A stretch of DNA of 64,000 bases from Seohaeicola zhoushanensis. GTDB taxonomy: Bacteria > Pseudomonadota > Alphaproteobacteria > Rhodobacterales > Rhodobacteraceae. Below the pieces are notes generated by a model that saw only the letters and a program-made list of their open reading frames with translations, searched no databases and had not been told where the DNA came from. The position numbers were made by a program, and so were the translations under genes. The stretch is taken from the NCBI RefSeq assembly GCF_014656415.1, contig NZ_BNCJ01000008.1:1-64000 (forward strand). The letters run 5' to 3'. Shown piece by piece: positions 9,103 through 17,020 of this stretch (position 1 is its first letter; every line of letters starts with the position of its first letter).

Positions 9103-9150
9103 AGACATTATCGGTGGCAACGTCCACCGCAAGGATGGAGGAAAGCTGGA

Positions 9151-10680
9151 ATGTCCTATGACGAGCAATTGCGCGAACTGGATGCGCGCAGGCAGGCCGC
9201 GCGGAAAATGGGCGGGGCGGAAAAGCTTGCAAAGCGCAGCGAGCAGGGGCTTCTGAACGCCCGCTCGCGCCTCGACGCGCTGCTGGACAAGGACAGCTTT
9301 CGCGAGGTGGGCCTGCTGGCCCGCTCGGCGGTCAAGGCCGATCGCGACACTACCCCGGCGGACGGCAAGGTCAGCGGTTTCGGCCGCGTCGATGGCCGCG
9401 ACGTCGCGGTCGTGTCCAATGACCTCACGGTCAAGGGCGCATCCTCCTCGGCCACCAACGCCAAGAAGATCGCCTATATCAAGAGCTCGGCGACCAAGGC
9501 GGGCATGCCCATCGTATTCCTGGGTGAAAGCTCGGGCGCGCGCATCCCCGACACCATGGGCGCCGAATCGATGTCGCAGGGTGGCGCCGACCCGCAGCAA
9601 TACTGTCGCCGCCGCGAGACGCCCTGGGCCAGCGCGGTGCTCGGCCCCTGCTTCGGCTCCTCGACATGGTATTCCTGCATTTCCGACTTCCTGGTGATGC
9701 GCAAGGGCGGCATCCTCGCCGTCTCCAGCGCCCGCGTCACCTCGCTCGCCATCGGCGAGGCGGTTGATGCCGAGGAACTGGGCGGATGGCGCCTTCACGC
9801 GGAAACCACCGGCCTGATCGACGCCGTGGCCGAGACCGACGACGAGGCGCTTGGGCTGATCCGCCGCTTCCTGTCCTACATGCCGGCCCACGCGGGCGAA
9901 CTGCCGCCGGTGCAGGCCGACTGGACTGCCCCGGACGCCGAGGCGCTGCTGGACCTGGTCCCCGATCAGCGCGCCAAGACCTACGATATTCGCAAGGTGA
10001 TCCGAGCCATTGTCGACGAGGACTCCTACTTCCCGCTGAAGGACCGCTTCGGCAAGGCGGTCGTCACCGCGCTGGCCCGTCTCGAAGGGCGTCCGGTCGG
10101 CTTCCTTGCCACCAACCCCTTCATCCGCGGCGGGGCGATGGACCCGGACGCCTGCCGCAAGGCCACCAACTTCCTGGTGCTCTGCGACAGCTTCCACATC
10201 CCGGTGATCCTGCTGGTCGACACCCCCGGTTTCCTGGTCGGGGTGCAGGGGGAACGCAAGGGCGCCCCGGCCCACATCATGAACATGATGCACGCGCTGC
10301 AGCTGGTCTCGGTGCCCAAGGTCTCGGTCATCCTGCGCAAGAGCTACGGCCAGGCCTTCCTCAACATGGGGGGCGGCAAGAACAGCGACGAGATCGCCGC
10401 CTGGACCACGGCCGACGTCAGTTTCATGGATCCGGGCATCGGCGTCAGCGTGGTGCATGGGCTCAACCGCAAGGACGACCCCGAGGCCTTTGATGCCGCC
10501 TGCGAGGAATTCCGCACCGGGACCTCGGCCTATGACATGGCCTCGGTCTTCGGCGTGCAGGAGGTGATCGACCCGCGCGAAACCCGCGCCTTCCTGACCC
10601 GATCCATCGCCACCCATACCAATCGCCGCACCGGCGGCCTGGGCCGGCGCGAGCTGGCCAACTGGCCAACCTATTTCTGA
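9151..10680 (+). CDS. Acyl-CoA carboxylase carboxyltransferase subunit (second)
   Basis: A 509-residue carboxyltransferase paralogous to the divergent neighbour but clearly different in sequence. It has KGASSSATNAKKI and FLGESSGARIPDTMG in the N-terminal half, and VDTPGFLVGVQGE plus KSYGQAFLNMGGGKNSDE in the C-terminal half. These are acyl-CoA-binding and oxyanion regions of the family. The start at 9151 has GGAGGAAA upstream, and the family N-terminus (RRQAARKMGG) begins just after it. It heads the rightward operon with the biotin carrier, regulator, BioY and biotin carboxylase, so it is the likely main partner of that carboxylase. The acyl-CoA substrate is not predictable. Confidence 0.88.
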   Translation: MSYDEQLRELDARRQAARKMGGAEKLAKRSEQGLLNARSRLDALLDKDSFREVGLLARSAVKADRDTTPADGKVSGFGRVDGRDVAVVSNDLTVKGASSSATNAKKIAYIKSSATKAGMPIVFLGESSGARIPDTMGAESMSQGGADPQQYCRRRETPWASAVLGPCFGSSTWYSCISDFLVMRKGGILAVSSARVTSLAIGEAVDAEELGGWRLHAETTGLIDAVAETDDEALGLIRRFLSYMPAHAGELPPVQADWTAPDAEALLDLVPDQRAKTYDIRKVIRAIVDEDSYFPLKDRFGKAVVTALARLEGRPVGFLATNPFIRGGAMDPDACRKATNFLVLCDSFHIPVILLVDTPGFLVGVQGERKGAPAHIMNMMHALQLVSVPKVSVILRKSYGQAFLNMGGGKNSDEIAAWTTADVSFMDPGIGVSVVHGLNRKDDPEAFDAACEEFRTGTSAYDMASVFGVQEVIDPRETRAFLTRSIATHTNRRTGGLGRRELANWPTYF

Positions 10681-10701
10681 CTTTCCCGGAGTAATATCGA
10701 A

Positions 10702-10929
10702 ATGACCGACTTCCCCATTGAATCCGAGATCGCAGGCACCGTCTGGAAGATCGAGGCCGCGGTAGGCGATGTGCTGGAAGAAGAGGATGTCATCATGATC
10801 CTCGAATCCATGAAGATGGAAATTCCCGTCCTGGCACCCGAAGCCGGCACTCTGGTGGCAATTCACGTTGCCCCCGAGGACACCGTGCGCGAGGGGCAGG
10901 AACTGGTTACAATGCGCCCTGCAACCTGA
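10702..10929 (+). CDS. Biotin carboxyl carrier protein (free-standing biotinyl domain)
   Basis: A 75-residue single biotinyl domain. The biotinylation motif ESMKMEI is present with the acceptor lysine at residue 38, in the hairpin between the two half-domains (SEIAGTVWKI and APEAGTLVAI). It carries carboxybiotin between the biotin carboxylase and the carboxyltransferase. It lacks the long N-terminal region of AccB, resembling the small carrier subunits of split acyl-CoA carboxylases rather than fatty-acid-synthesis AccB. It follows the carboxyltransferase by 21 bases. Confidence 0.9.
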   Translation: MTDFPIESEIAGTVWKIEAAVGDVLEEEDVIMILESMKMEIPVLAPEAGTLVAIHVAPEDTVREGQELVTMRPAT

Positions 10930-10991
10930 ATTCCCGCGCCGGAGGTTGCCAATACCTGCCTACGGCGGCGCGGGAGCAAGCGTGGTCCGAA

Positions 10992-11717
10992 ATGGAAATG
11001 GAAATTCCGCAATTGTTCACCGGGGCGGCCGGTGCCGATGGCGAGGTTCGCTATCGACGCCCCCAGACCCTGCCCGAACAGATCGCCGAACAGGTCAGCT
11101 ATGCCATCCTGCGCGGCGACTACGGGCCGGGCGACCCGGTGCGCGAACAGGACCTCGCCAACCTCTTCCAGGTCAGCCGCGGGCCAATCCGCGAGGCGCT
11201 GCGCATTCTCGAGAAGGACGGCGTCGTGCGGATCCTGCCGAACCGCGGCGCGAAGGTGACGCAGCTCTCCACCAAGGAGATCAACGATATCTTCGAGATC
11301 CGCGCAGTGCTCAGCCGCCTCGCGATGCGCGACCTCTGCCAGTCCGATGATGACCGCATCCGCCAGGCGGTGATCGACAGGGCCCGTGCACTCGGTGAAT
11401 ACGGCGACAAGACCGTCACGCTCGACGAATACCTGCCGCTCAGCTACGCGCTGAACTACACGATCTCTTCGTCTTCCGGGAATTCGCGCCTCAGCGAGAT
11501 GCTGACCTCGCTGTCGCGCCAGACGATCCGCTATACCATCCTCGGCCTGCGCCGTGCCGAGCGTCGCACCGCTTCGGCCAGGACCTGGCGCAAGGTCGCC
11601 GACGCGGTCGAGGCGCGCGACGCCGAGGCTGCGGGTGGTCTTGTCGAAAAACTCATCATCGATTCCAAGAATGCCGCCGTGGCCGAAATCGAGGCCAGCA
11701 AGGACGCCGGCACCTGA
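10992..11717 (+). CDS. GntR-family transcriptional regulator, FCD type
   Basis: A 241-residue regulator: a winged helix-turn-helix at about residues 26-90 (EQIAEQVSYAILRG, then VSRGPIREALRILEKDGVV) and an FCD ligand domain at about 100-230. Most FCD domains carry a D-H-H-H metal site. Here the expected histidines are absent (SYALNYTI where FH is usual, TWRKVADAV, GLVEKLI), so ligand recognition may be metal independent. It is embedded in the carboxylase operon and probably autoregulates through the palindrome at 9089-9102. An ATG two codons later is an equally possible start; no strong ribosome site is visible. Confidence 0.85.
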   Translation: MEMEIPQLFTGAAGADGEVRYRRPQTLPEQIAEQVSYAILRGDYGPGDPVREQDLANLFQVSRGPIREALRILEKDGVVRILPNRGAKVTQLSTKEINDIFEIRAVLSRLAMRDLCQSDDDRIRQAVIDRARALGEYGDKTVTLDEYLPLSYALNYTISSSSGNSRLSEMLTSLSRQTIRYTILGLRRAERRTASARTWRKVADAVEARDAEAAGGLVEKLIIDSKNAAVAEIEASKDAGT

Positions 11718-11745
11718 TCCCTCATTCGCAGAAGGAACTGCCCCC

Positions 11746-12330
11746 ATGTCAACGACGCATCCCAGCAACCGCCTTGTCCGCGCCGAATTCACGAGCCGCC
11801 CGATCATGTCCCTGGCGCTCTGCGCGCTCGGTGTCGCGGCGATCGTTGCCTCCGCCAAGGCGCAGATCCCGTTCTGGCCGGTGCCGTTGACGCTGCAGAC
11901 GCTGGTGATCGCGGTGCTGGCCATGGCCTATGGCTCGCGCCTTGGGGGCGTCACGCTTGCCGCCTATCTCGCTTTGGGTGCGGCGGGGTTGCCGGTCTTC
12001 GCCGGGACGCCCGAAAAGGGCATCGGCCTGGCCTACATGGCCGGACCGACCGGCGGCTATCTGGTCGGCTTCCTTCTGGGCGGGGCGCTCATGGGCTGGC
12101 TGGCCGACCGCGGCTGGGGACGTGACCTGCCGCGCGCCGTCGCTGCCGTCACCGCCGGGCATCTCGTCATCCTCGCGCTCGGCACGCTCTGGCTCTCCCT
12201 GCTGATCGGCTGGCCCAAGGCCGTGGCCGCCGGGCTGGTGCCCTTCCTGTGGCCCAGCGTCGTCAAGACCCTGCTCGCGGCCTTCCTGGTGGTCGGCGCT
12301 TCCCGTCTCGTCCAACGCCTGCGCGGTTAA
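11746..12330 (+). CDS. bioY: Biotin transporter BioY
   Basis: A 194-residue integral membrane protein with about six hydrophobic segments and BioY family motifs (PVPLTLQTLVIAVLAMAYGS, YLALGAAGLPVFAG, GPTGGYLVGF). BioY is the biotin-binding S component of an ECF transporter; solitary BioY proteins also occur. No ECF ATPase or EcfT gene is nearby. Its position inside a biotin-dependent carboxylase operon indicates a local supply of cofactor when the carboxylase is induced. The start was chosen at the first methionine after the regulator stop; the open frame begins earlier in an overlapping frame. Confidence 0.9.
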   Translation: MSTTHPSNRLVRAEFTSRPIMSLALCALGVAAIVASAKAQIPFWPVPLTLQTLVIAVLAMAYGSRLGGVTLAAYLALGAAGLPVFAGTPEKGIGLAYMAGPTGGYLVGFLLGGALMGWLADRGWGRDLPRAVAAVTAGHLVILALGTLWLSLLIGWPKAVAAGLVPFLWPSVVKTLLAAFLVVGASRLVQRLRG

Positions 12331-12343
12331 GGATAGGCCCACC

Positions 12344-13693
12344 ATGCATCGCCTGCTTGTTGCCAACCGGGGCGAGATCGCCTGCCGGATCATTCGCGCC
12401 GCCCATGCGGTCGGCATTCCTGCCGTGGCCGTCCATTCCGAGGCCGACGCCGACCTGCCGCATGTGGCGATGGCCGATCAGGCCATCTGCCTCGGGCCAG
12501 CCCCGGCGCGGCAAAGCTATCTCGACGTCGACCGCCTGCTGGCGGCGGCGGCCGAGACCGGCTGCACGATGGTGCACCCGGGCTATGGTTTCCTGTCCGA
12601 GAACGCCGGTTTCGCCCGTGCCTGCGCAGCGGCGGGGCTTATCTTCGTCGGCCCGGTGGCCGACCATATCGAGCTCATGGGCGACAAGCAGAACGCCCGC
12701 GACGCGGCCATAGCCGCAGGTGTCCCGGTCCTCCCGGGCACCGGCCGGCTGGGCGAGGACGAGGGCGAGATCCTCGCCGCGGGCGGGCGTATCGGCTATC
12801 CGCTGCTGGTCAAGGCCGTTGCCGGCGGCGGCGGCCATGGGATGCAGCGGGTCGAAACCGAGGCCAAGCTGCTTGCCACCGTCGCACGCACCCGCGACTT
12901 CGCCGCCCGCGTCTTCGGCGACGGCGGCCTCTACCTCGAACGCTGCCTGACCCGCGCCCGGCACGTCGAGGTGCAGGTCTTCGGCTTCGGCGCGCAGGGC
13001 GCCGTGCATCTCTTCGAGCGTGATTGCTCGTTGCAGCGCCGCCACCAGAAGGTGATCGAGGAAGCCCCCGCGCCGGGCCTGTCGGCGAAGGTGCGCGCGG
13101 CCATGACCGAGGCGGCCGTCAGCCTGGCACGCTCGATCAACTACAGCGGGGCAGGGACCATCGAATATCTCTACGACCCCGAGACCGAGGGCTTCTACTT
13201 CCTCGAAATGAACACCCGCATCCAGGTCGAACACCCGGTGACCGAAGAGATCACCGGCGTTGACCTGGTGGCGGCCCAGCTGCGTCTTGCCATGGCGCCC
13301 GAGACCCCGCCGATGCTGACGCAGGACGACATCCGGTCGACCGGCGCGGCCATGGAGGCGCGCGTCTACGCCGAGAACCCCGACAAGCGGTTCCTGCCAT
13401 CGCCCGGCCGGATCGAGGGGTTGCACCTGCCCGAAATGCCCGGCGTCCGCTATGAAGCGGGATATGTAGCCGGGAACGAAGTGACGGTTCACTACGATCC
13501 TCTGATGCTGAAGATTATCGCCAAAGGCAGCGACCGAGAGGAGGCGCGAACTCGTCTCATAGCTGCGCTTGGTGCGATGACGATTGCCGGGCTGACGACC
13601 AATGTGAATTTCCTGGTTTCGCTTCTCGAACGAGCCGACGTCGTGGCATGTGATTTTGATACTGGGACGATCGAGCGACCTGCGGCGGCATAG
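12344..13693 (+). CDS. Biotin carboxylase subunit of acyl-CoA carboxylase
   Basis: A 449-residue, complete ATP-grasp biotin carboxylase. MHRLLVANRGEIACRI opens the protein; KAVAGGGGHGM is the glycine-rich ATP loop, and FERDCSLQRRHQKVIEEAPA and EMNTRIQVEHPVTE hold catalytic and metal-binding residues. It carboxylates the biotin of the carrier at 10702. Its length matches AccC and not the fused PccA/MccA enzymes, whose biotinyl domain is here a separate gene. It is the last gene of the operon; an IS6 relic begins soon after. A housekeeping accC presumably lies elsewhere, so no accC symbol is given. Confidence 0.9.
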   Translation: MHRLLVANRGEIACRIIRAAHAVGIPAVAVHSEADADLPHVAMADQAICLGPAPARQSYLDVDRLLAAAAETGCTMVHPGYGFLSENAGFARACAAAGLIFVGPVADHIELMGDKQNARDAAIAAGVPVLPGTGRLGEDEGEILAAGGRIGYPLLVKAVAGGGGHGMQRVETEAKLLATVARTRDFAARVFGDGGLYLERCLTRARHVEVQVFGFGAQGAVHLFERDCSLQRRHQKVIEEAPAPGLSAKVRAAMTEAAVSLARSINYSGAGTIEYLYDPETEGFYFLEMNTRIQVEHPVTEEITGVDLVAAQLRLAMAPETPPMLTQDDIRSTGAAMEARVYAENPDKRFLPSPGRIEGLHLPEMPGVRYEAGYVAGNEVTVHYDPLMLKIIAKGSDREEARTRLIAALGAMTIAGLTTNVNFLVSLLERADVVACDFDTGTIERPAAA

Positions 13694-13707
13694 CTGTGAA
13701 GTCTTGT

Positions 13708-13783
13708 TGGGTTGTTCACCCGGAACGGGTTTGGGCTGCAACCGCCACACTCCAGTCGAGGACCCCGAAGGATGAACAACCCA
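13708..13783. repeat. 11-bp inverted repeat, TGGGTTGTTCA/TGAACAACCCA
   Basis: The perfect arms at 13708-13718 and 13773-13783 enclose 54 bases downstream of the biotin carboxylase gene and just before the second IS6 relic. This could be a weak terminator stem or the ends of a small inserted piece. Function unknown. Confidence 0.4.
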
Positions 13784-13812
13784 CATCAGAATGCCCGCCT
13801 GACCGTTCACGG

Positions 13813-13894
13813 CCGAGTGGCGCGGTCTCTGCGCTCAATAAGGACGCCGTCCTCCCGCGATGCCGAGAGCAGTTCGAATCCGTCTGAAAGCACC
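13813..13894 (+). mobile_element. IS6-family right-end relic (second copy)
   Basis: This segment aligns without gaps to 584-665, with the first 23 bases identical and 64 of 82 identical overall. It encodes the IS6 transposase C-terminus EWRGLCAQ followed by TAA and then the right terminal repeat ending at GCACC. Nothing upstream of 13813 resembles the transposase, so only the element tail survives. With the copy at 61-665 in the same orientation it brackets the carboxylase-TRAP block. Confidence 0.6.
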
Positions 13895-13936
13895 CGCAGC
13901 CGCGCTCTCCACCAAAGCCGGGCAAGTCCAGACTGC

Positions 13937-14440
13937 TCACCTTGGAAAGAGGTCCTCGATGATCGCCGAGATGTGGCGTTGCATCATTTCCGATGCGCCA
14001 GCCGAGTTGCGTCGCGAAATCGCTTCGATGATTTCCTCGTGATGTCCGCAGTATTCCTTCCGCTTCTCTGCGGTAATGACTTTCTTCTTCAGGCGAATCC
14101 AGGGGGCGCGGGCGCGAATGTCGCCCAGAAGGTTGTTCAGGCTGATAAGCAATTCGTTGCGAGTCGCCGCATAGATCCGGCGGTGGAACTCGGCGTCCCA
14201 ATGTTCGAACTCGGCGAGGTCCTCTGCGTTCACTGCCTGCTCGTGGGCCTCGCGGATCAGCTTGATGTCGGCGCCGCTGGCGCTTGATACCACCGCCGCT
14301 GCCGCCTGCGGCTCGATGATCAGGCGCACCGCGAGGATATCGGCCGGACTGGCGCCGGTCAGCCGCTTGAGGATCGAGATGAACTCGCGCGTCGTCCCGG
14401 CGGTCGAGATGATCTTGCGGGGCTTGCTCGGTAGGGTCAT
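13937..14440 (-). CDS. Truncated GntR-type regulator: FCD domain without DNA-binding domain
   Basis: The 167-residue protein aligns with the C-terminal two thirds of the upstream regulator (LTGASPADILAVRLIIEP here, FLDASPIDILNLRIFIEP there). It lacks the winged helix-turn-helix altogether; it begins where the linker to the FCD domain would start. Metal-site residues of the FCD domain are intact (FEHWDAEFHRRI, GHHEEII, MQRHI), unlike the regulator at 10992. It follows the complete regulator by 22 bases and has a plausible GAGGA ribosome site. Either it is a decayed paralogue, or a ligand-sensing partner that could heterodimerise. No other annotation is supported. Confidence 0.65.
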   Translation of the reverse strand: MTLPSKPRKIISTAGTTREFISILKRLTGASPADILAVRLIIEPQAAAAVVSSASGADIKLIREAHEQAVNAEDLAEFEHWDAEFHRRIYAATRNELLISLNNLLGDIRARAPWIRLKKKVITAEKRKEYCGHHEEIIEAISRRNSAGASEMMQRHISAIIEDLFPR

Positions 14441-14462
14441 GGGGGGCGTCCTCGGGCCTGGC

Positions 14463-15134
14463 CTACTGGCCGAAATAGTTGCGCCGGCGCGACATCAGCA
14501 GCGCGCGCATCGCCTCGGCAGCCGCCTTGCCGTCCCAGTTGCGCAGCGCGGTCAGGATCCTGCCCCGTTCGACGCCATAGGCAAGCCGGCGTTCCTCGGT
14601 GAACGAGCGGCGCCGGATCTCCATCATCGGGGCCTGGAATCGGATGATCACCATCAGGTCGTACAAGTCGGTCAGGAAGGCGTTGTGCGCGGCCAGGTGA
14701 ATCCGGCGGTGGAACTCGCTGTTCCAATGCTCGAAGAGTTCCAGGTCGGTCGCGGCGGAACACCTCGCGTCGGCCTCGACGATGGCCTCCAGCTCGCTGG
14801 ACGAGGCATTTCGCGCGGCGGCCTCGGCGCTGTGCGGCTCGATGAAGATGCGCAGGTTCAGGATGTCGATGGGGCTGGCATCCAGGAAGCGGTCGAGGAT
14901 GTCGGCGAACTGGTTGTCCGGCCGGTCCAGCACCATCGTGCCGCTGCCGACCCGCCGCTCGATCAGGCCTTCCTCGACCATCCGGGTCAGGATCTTGCGG
15001 ATCGTGTTGCGCGCGACGCCGTATTCGCCGGCCAGCTGCCGTTCGGTGGGCATCAGCGTGCCGGGCGGCCATTCGGCGGCCTCAAGCCGGCGGCGCAGGT
15101 CGGCGTCGAGGGTCGCAATCTTCTGAAGGGTCAT
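14463..15134 (-). CDS. GntR-family transcriptional regulator, FCD type
   Basis: A complete 223-residue regulator with the winged helix-turn-helix at about residues 5-72 (PTERQLAGEYGVARNTIRKI, then MVEEGLIERRVGSGTMV) and an FCD domain from about 85. It lies back to back with the fumarylacetoacetase-family hydrolase gene. The 179-base divergent region carries two perfect CCAATT-N3-AATTGG palindromes, one of them just upstream of this gene, as expected for autorepression plus control of the hydrolase operon. Its inducer is unknown but is likely an intermediate of the downstream pathway. Confidence 0.87.
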   Translation of the reverse strand: MTLQKIATLDADLRRRLEAAEWPPGTLMPTERQLAGEYGVARNTIRKILTRMVEEGLIERRVGSGTMVLDRPDNQFADILDRFLDASPIDILNLRIFIEPHSAEAAARNASSSELEAIVEADARCSAATDLELFEHWNSEFHRRIHLAAHNAFLTDLYDLMVIIRFQAPMMEIRRRSFTEERRLAYGVERGRILTALRNWDGKAAAEAMRALLMSRRRNYFGQ

Positions 15135-15152
15135 CCGGCCCGCCTGTTTGAT

Positions 15153-15167
15153 CCAATTTTAAATTGG
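15153..15167. promoter_or_regulatory. GntR operator candidate 1, CCAATT-TTA-AATTGG
   Basis: A perfect 15-bp palindrome, followed directly by TTCAC, lies 19 bases upstream of the GntR start. The same arms and the same TTCA flank recur at 15280-15294. A looser copy (CCAATT at 15183 with ATTGGTTCAC at 15206-15215) lies between them. Confidence 0.6.
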
Positions 15168-15279
15168 TTCACTGTCCGCGATCCAATTGCAACGAAATTT
15201 TGCATATTGGTTCACGCATTTCAAGAGAATCCCCCTTGATCGGTTGGAAACTGACCAATACGCTCTTGTCGAGGATGCG

Positions 15280-15294
15280 CCAATTGAAAATTGG
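15280..15294. promoter_or_regulatory. GntR operator candidate 2, CCAATT-GAA-AATTGG
   Basis: This second palindrome has identical arms and lies 19 bases upstream of the hydrolase start at 15314, 127 bp from the first. The distance allows looping between two bound dimers. Its position close to the ribosome site suggests repression of the rightward operon. Confidence 0.6.
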
Positions 15295-15313
15295 TTCATG
15301 GGGAGGATGTTGT

Positions 15314-16189
15314 ATGAGGGTAGCCTGCATCAGGCATGCCGGCGAAAGGCGTGTGGGTATCGTATCGGCCGATGGTCAGTCGATCTCGCCCGTCGCGCTG
15401 TCGTCCGACGAGGCCGCACGCGGCGTGGCGGCCTTGATCGGCAAGGAGATTTCGGCGCTCGACGTCCTGTCGCCCCTGCCATTGGCCTCGGTCGAGATCG
15501 AGGCGCCCTTTCCCCGGCCCGACCGCAACATCTTCTGCGTTGGCAAGAATTACCACGCCCATGCGCTTGAATTCTCTCGCAGCGGCTTTGATTCCTCGGC
15601 GGCCCAGGGCGAACTGCCGCCGTTTCCGATCATCTTCTCGAAGGTGCCGGAAACCGTGGTCGCCTCGGGCGCGCCGGTGCTGATCGATCCCGAGGTATCG
15701 CCGGCCATCGACTACGAGGCGGAACTGGCCGTCATCATCGGCAAGGGCGGGCGTGGCATCCGTCCCGAAGAGGCGATGGACCACGTTTGGGGCTATACCA
15801 TCGTCAACGATGTCACCGCGCGCGACCTGCAGGGCCGCTACAGCCAGTGGCTCATCGGCAAGTCGCAGGACACCTTCTGCCCGATGGGGCCCTTCGCGGT
15901 CACCGCTGATGAAATCGATGTCGCAGACACCACCGTGACCACCTGGGTCAACGGTGAGGTGCGCCAGAACGCCAATACCCGCGATCTCATCTTCGACATT
16001 CCCACCATCGTCGCAACCATCTCGGCGGGGGTCACGCTCAAGCCAGGCGACATCATCGCCACCGGCACGCCCGAAGGTGTCGGCATCGGCTTCAAGCCGC
16101 CGAAATACCTGCGCGACGGCGACGTCGTCCGGGTCGAGATCTCGGGCATCGGTACGCTCGAGAACCGCTTCGCGGAACGCCGCGCATGA
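15314..16189 (+). CDS. Fumarylacetoacetate hydrolase (FAH) family protein
   Basis: The 291-residue protein carries the FAH catalytic domain from about residue 70: NIFCVGKNYHAHA, the metal ligands in YEAELAVIIGKGGRGI, then TARDLQ and GTPEGVGIGFKPP. Family members hydrolyse or decarboxylate beta-diketo acids formed in aromatic and related catabolism. The start at 15314 is preferred over the longer frame because GGGAGG lies 7-9 bases upstream and the conserved N-terminus (MRVACIRHAG) begins there. It overlaps the next hydrolase by ATGA. The operator at 15280 places it under the divergent GntR regulator. Confidence 0.88.
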   Translation: MRVACIRHAGERRVGIVSADGQSISPVALSSDEAARGVAALIGKEISALDVLSPLPLASVEIEAPFPRPDRNIFCVGKNYHAHALEFSRSGFDSSAAQGELPPFPIIFSKVPETVVASGAPVLIDPEVSPAIDYEAELAVIIGKGGRGIRPEEAMDHVWGYTIVNDVTARDLQGRYSQWLIGKSQDTFCPMGPFAVTADEIDVADTTVTTWVNGEVRQNANTRDLIFDIPTIVATISAGVTLKPGDIIATGTPEGVGIGFKPPKYLRDGDVVRVEISGIGTLENRFAERRA

Positions 16190-16959
16190 CCACGACGATC
16201 ACCGCCGGGATGTGCATCGAACAGGACGGCGCGGGCCCCGCAGTCATCCTGCTGCACGGGCTTGGCGGAACGTCGAATTCCTTCCAGCCGTTGATGCCCG
16301 CGCTCGGCGGTCGCCGCGTCGTGCGGCCCGACCTGCCGGGGGCAGGGCGTTCGCCGACGCCTCGGGGGCCGATCGACCTGCGGATGCTGGTGGACGCCAT
16401 GCTGCGCATGGCCGCCGATCTCGGTATCGCCGAGGCCGACCTGGTGGGCCATTCCTTCGGCGCGCTGATCGCACAGCATGTCGCCCAGGCGCGGCCGGAG
16501 CTGGCCCGCACGCTGACCCTGTTCGGGCCGATCATCGAACCTGCCGAGGCGGCCCGCTACCGACTGCGTGCCCGTGGCGCCCTGGCGCGCGAATCCGGGA
16601 TGGAGGTGGTCGCCGACCAGGTCGCCGCTGCCGGCCTTGCCGCGGGCTCGATCGACGGCAATGCCGCCGCGCTGGCCTTCGTGCGCGAGAGCCACATGCG
16701 TCAGGACGCCGAGGGTTTTGCGAAGAACTGCGAGGCGCTGGCCGGCGCGGGCCGCGCCGATCCGGTCGCGCTGAAGATGCCGGTGCTTGTCGTGACCGGC
16801 GAAGACGACGCCATCGGGCCACCGTCGGTGGCCCACCAGCTGGCCGACGAGGTGGCGCGGGGCCGGGCCGTGGTCCTGCCCGGCTGCGGCCACTGGACAC
16901 CGATAGAAAAGCCCGCCGAGTGCCGGCGGCTGTTGTCTGAAAGCGTCGGGCGAAGATGA
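16186..16959 (+). CDS. Alpha/beta-fold hydrolase
   Basis: A 257-residue alpha/beta hydrolase of normal length. The oxyanion HGLGG motif is at about residue 24, the nucleophile elbow GHSFGA has its serine at residue 90, and the likely acid and histidine are in VVTGEDDAIGPP and PGCGHWTPIEKP. It resembles 3-oxoadipate enol-lactonase-type enzymes in the FAH-linked catabolic context, but lactone, ester and C-C bond hydrolysis cannot be told apart here. It overlaps the FAH gene by 4 bases and is followed by the amidohydrolase operon after 61 bases. Confidence 0.85.
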   Translation: MTTTITAGMCIEQDGAGPAVILLHGLGGTSNSFQPLMPALGGRRVVRPDLPGAGRSPTPRGPIDLRMLVDAMLRMAADLGIAEADLVGHSFGALIAQHVAQARPELARTLTLFGPIIEPAEAARYRLRARGALARESGMEVVADQVAAAGLAAGSIDGNAAALAFVRESHMRQDAEGFAKNCEALAGAGRADPVALKMPVLVVTGEDDAIGPPSVAHQLADEVARGRAVVLPGCGHWTPIEKPAECRRLLSESVGRR

Positions 16960-17020
16960 CCGGCGTGGAATAGGGGATCGCCGCACGTTCGGGAGGGCGG
17001 ACGGCTGAAGGGAGGAGCAA

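Noticed and set aside
8467-9150. N-terminal extension of the rightward carboxyltransferase back to 8467
   Set aside because: It would run antisense through the other carboxyltransferase and the divergent promoter; the family N-terminus and ribosome site lie at 9151.
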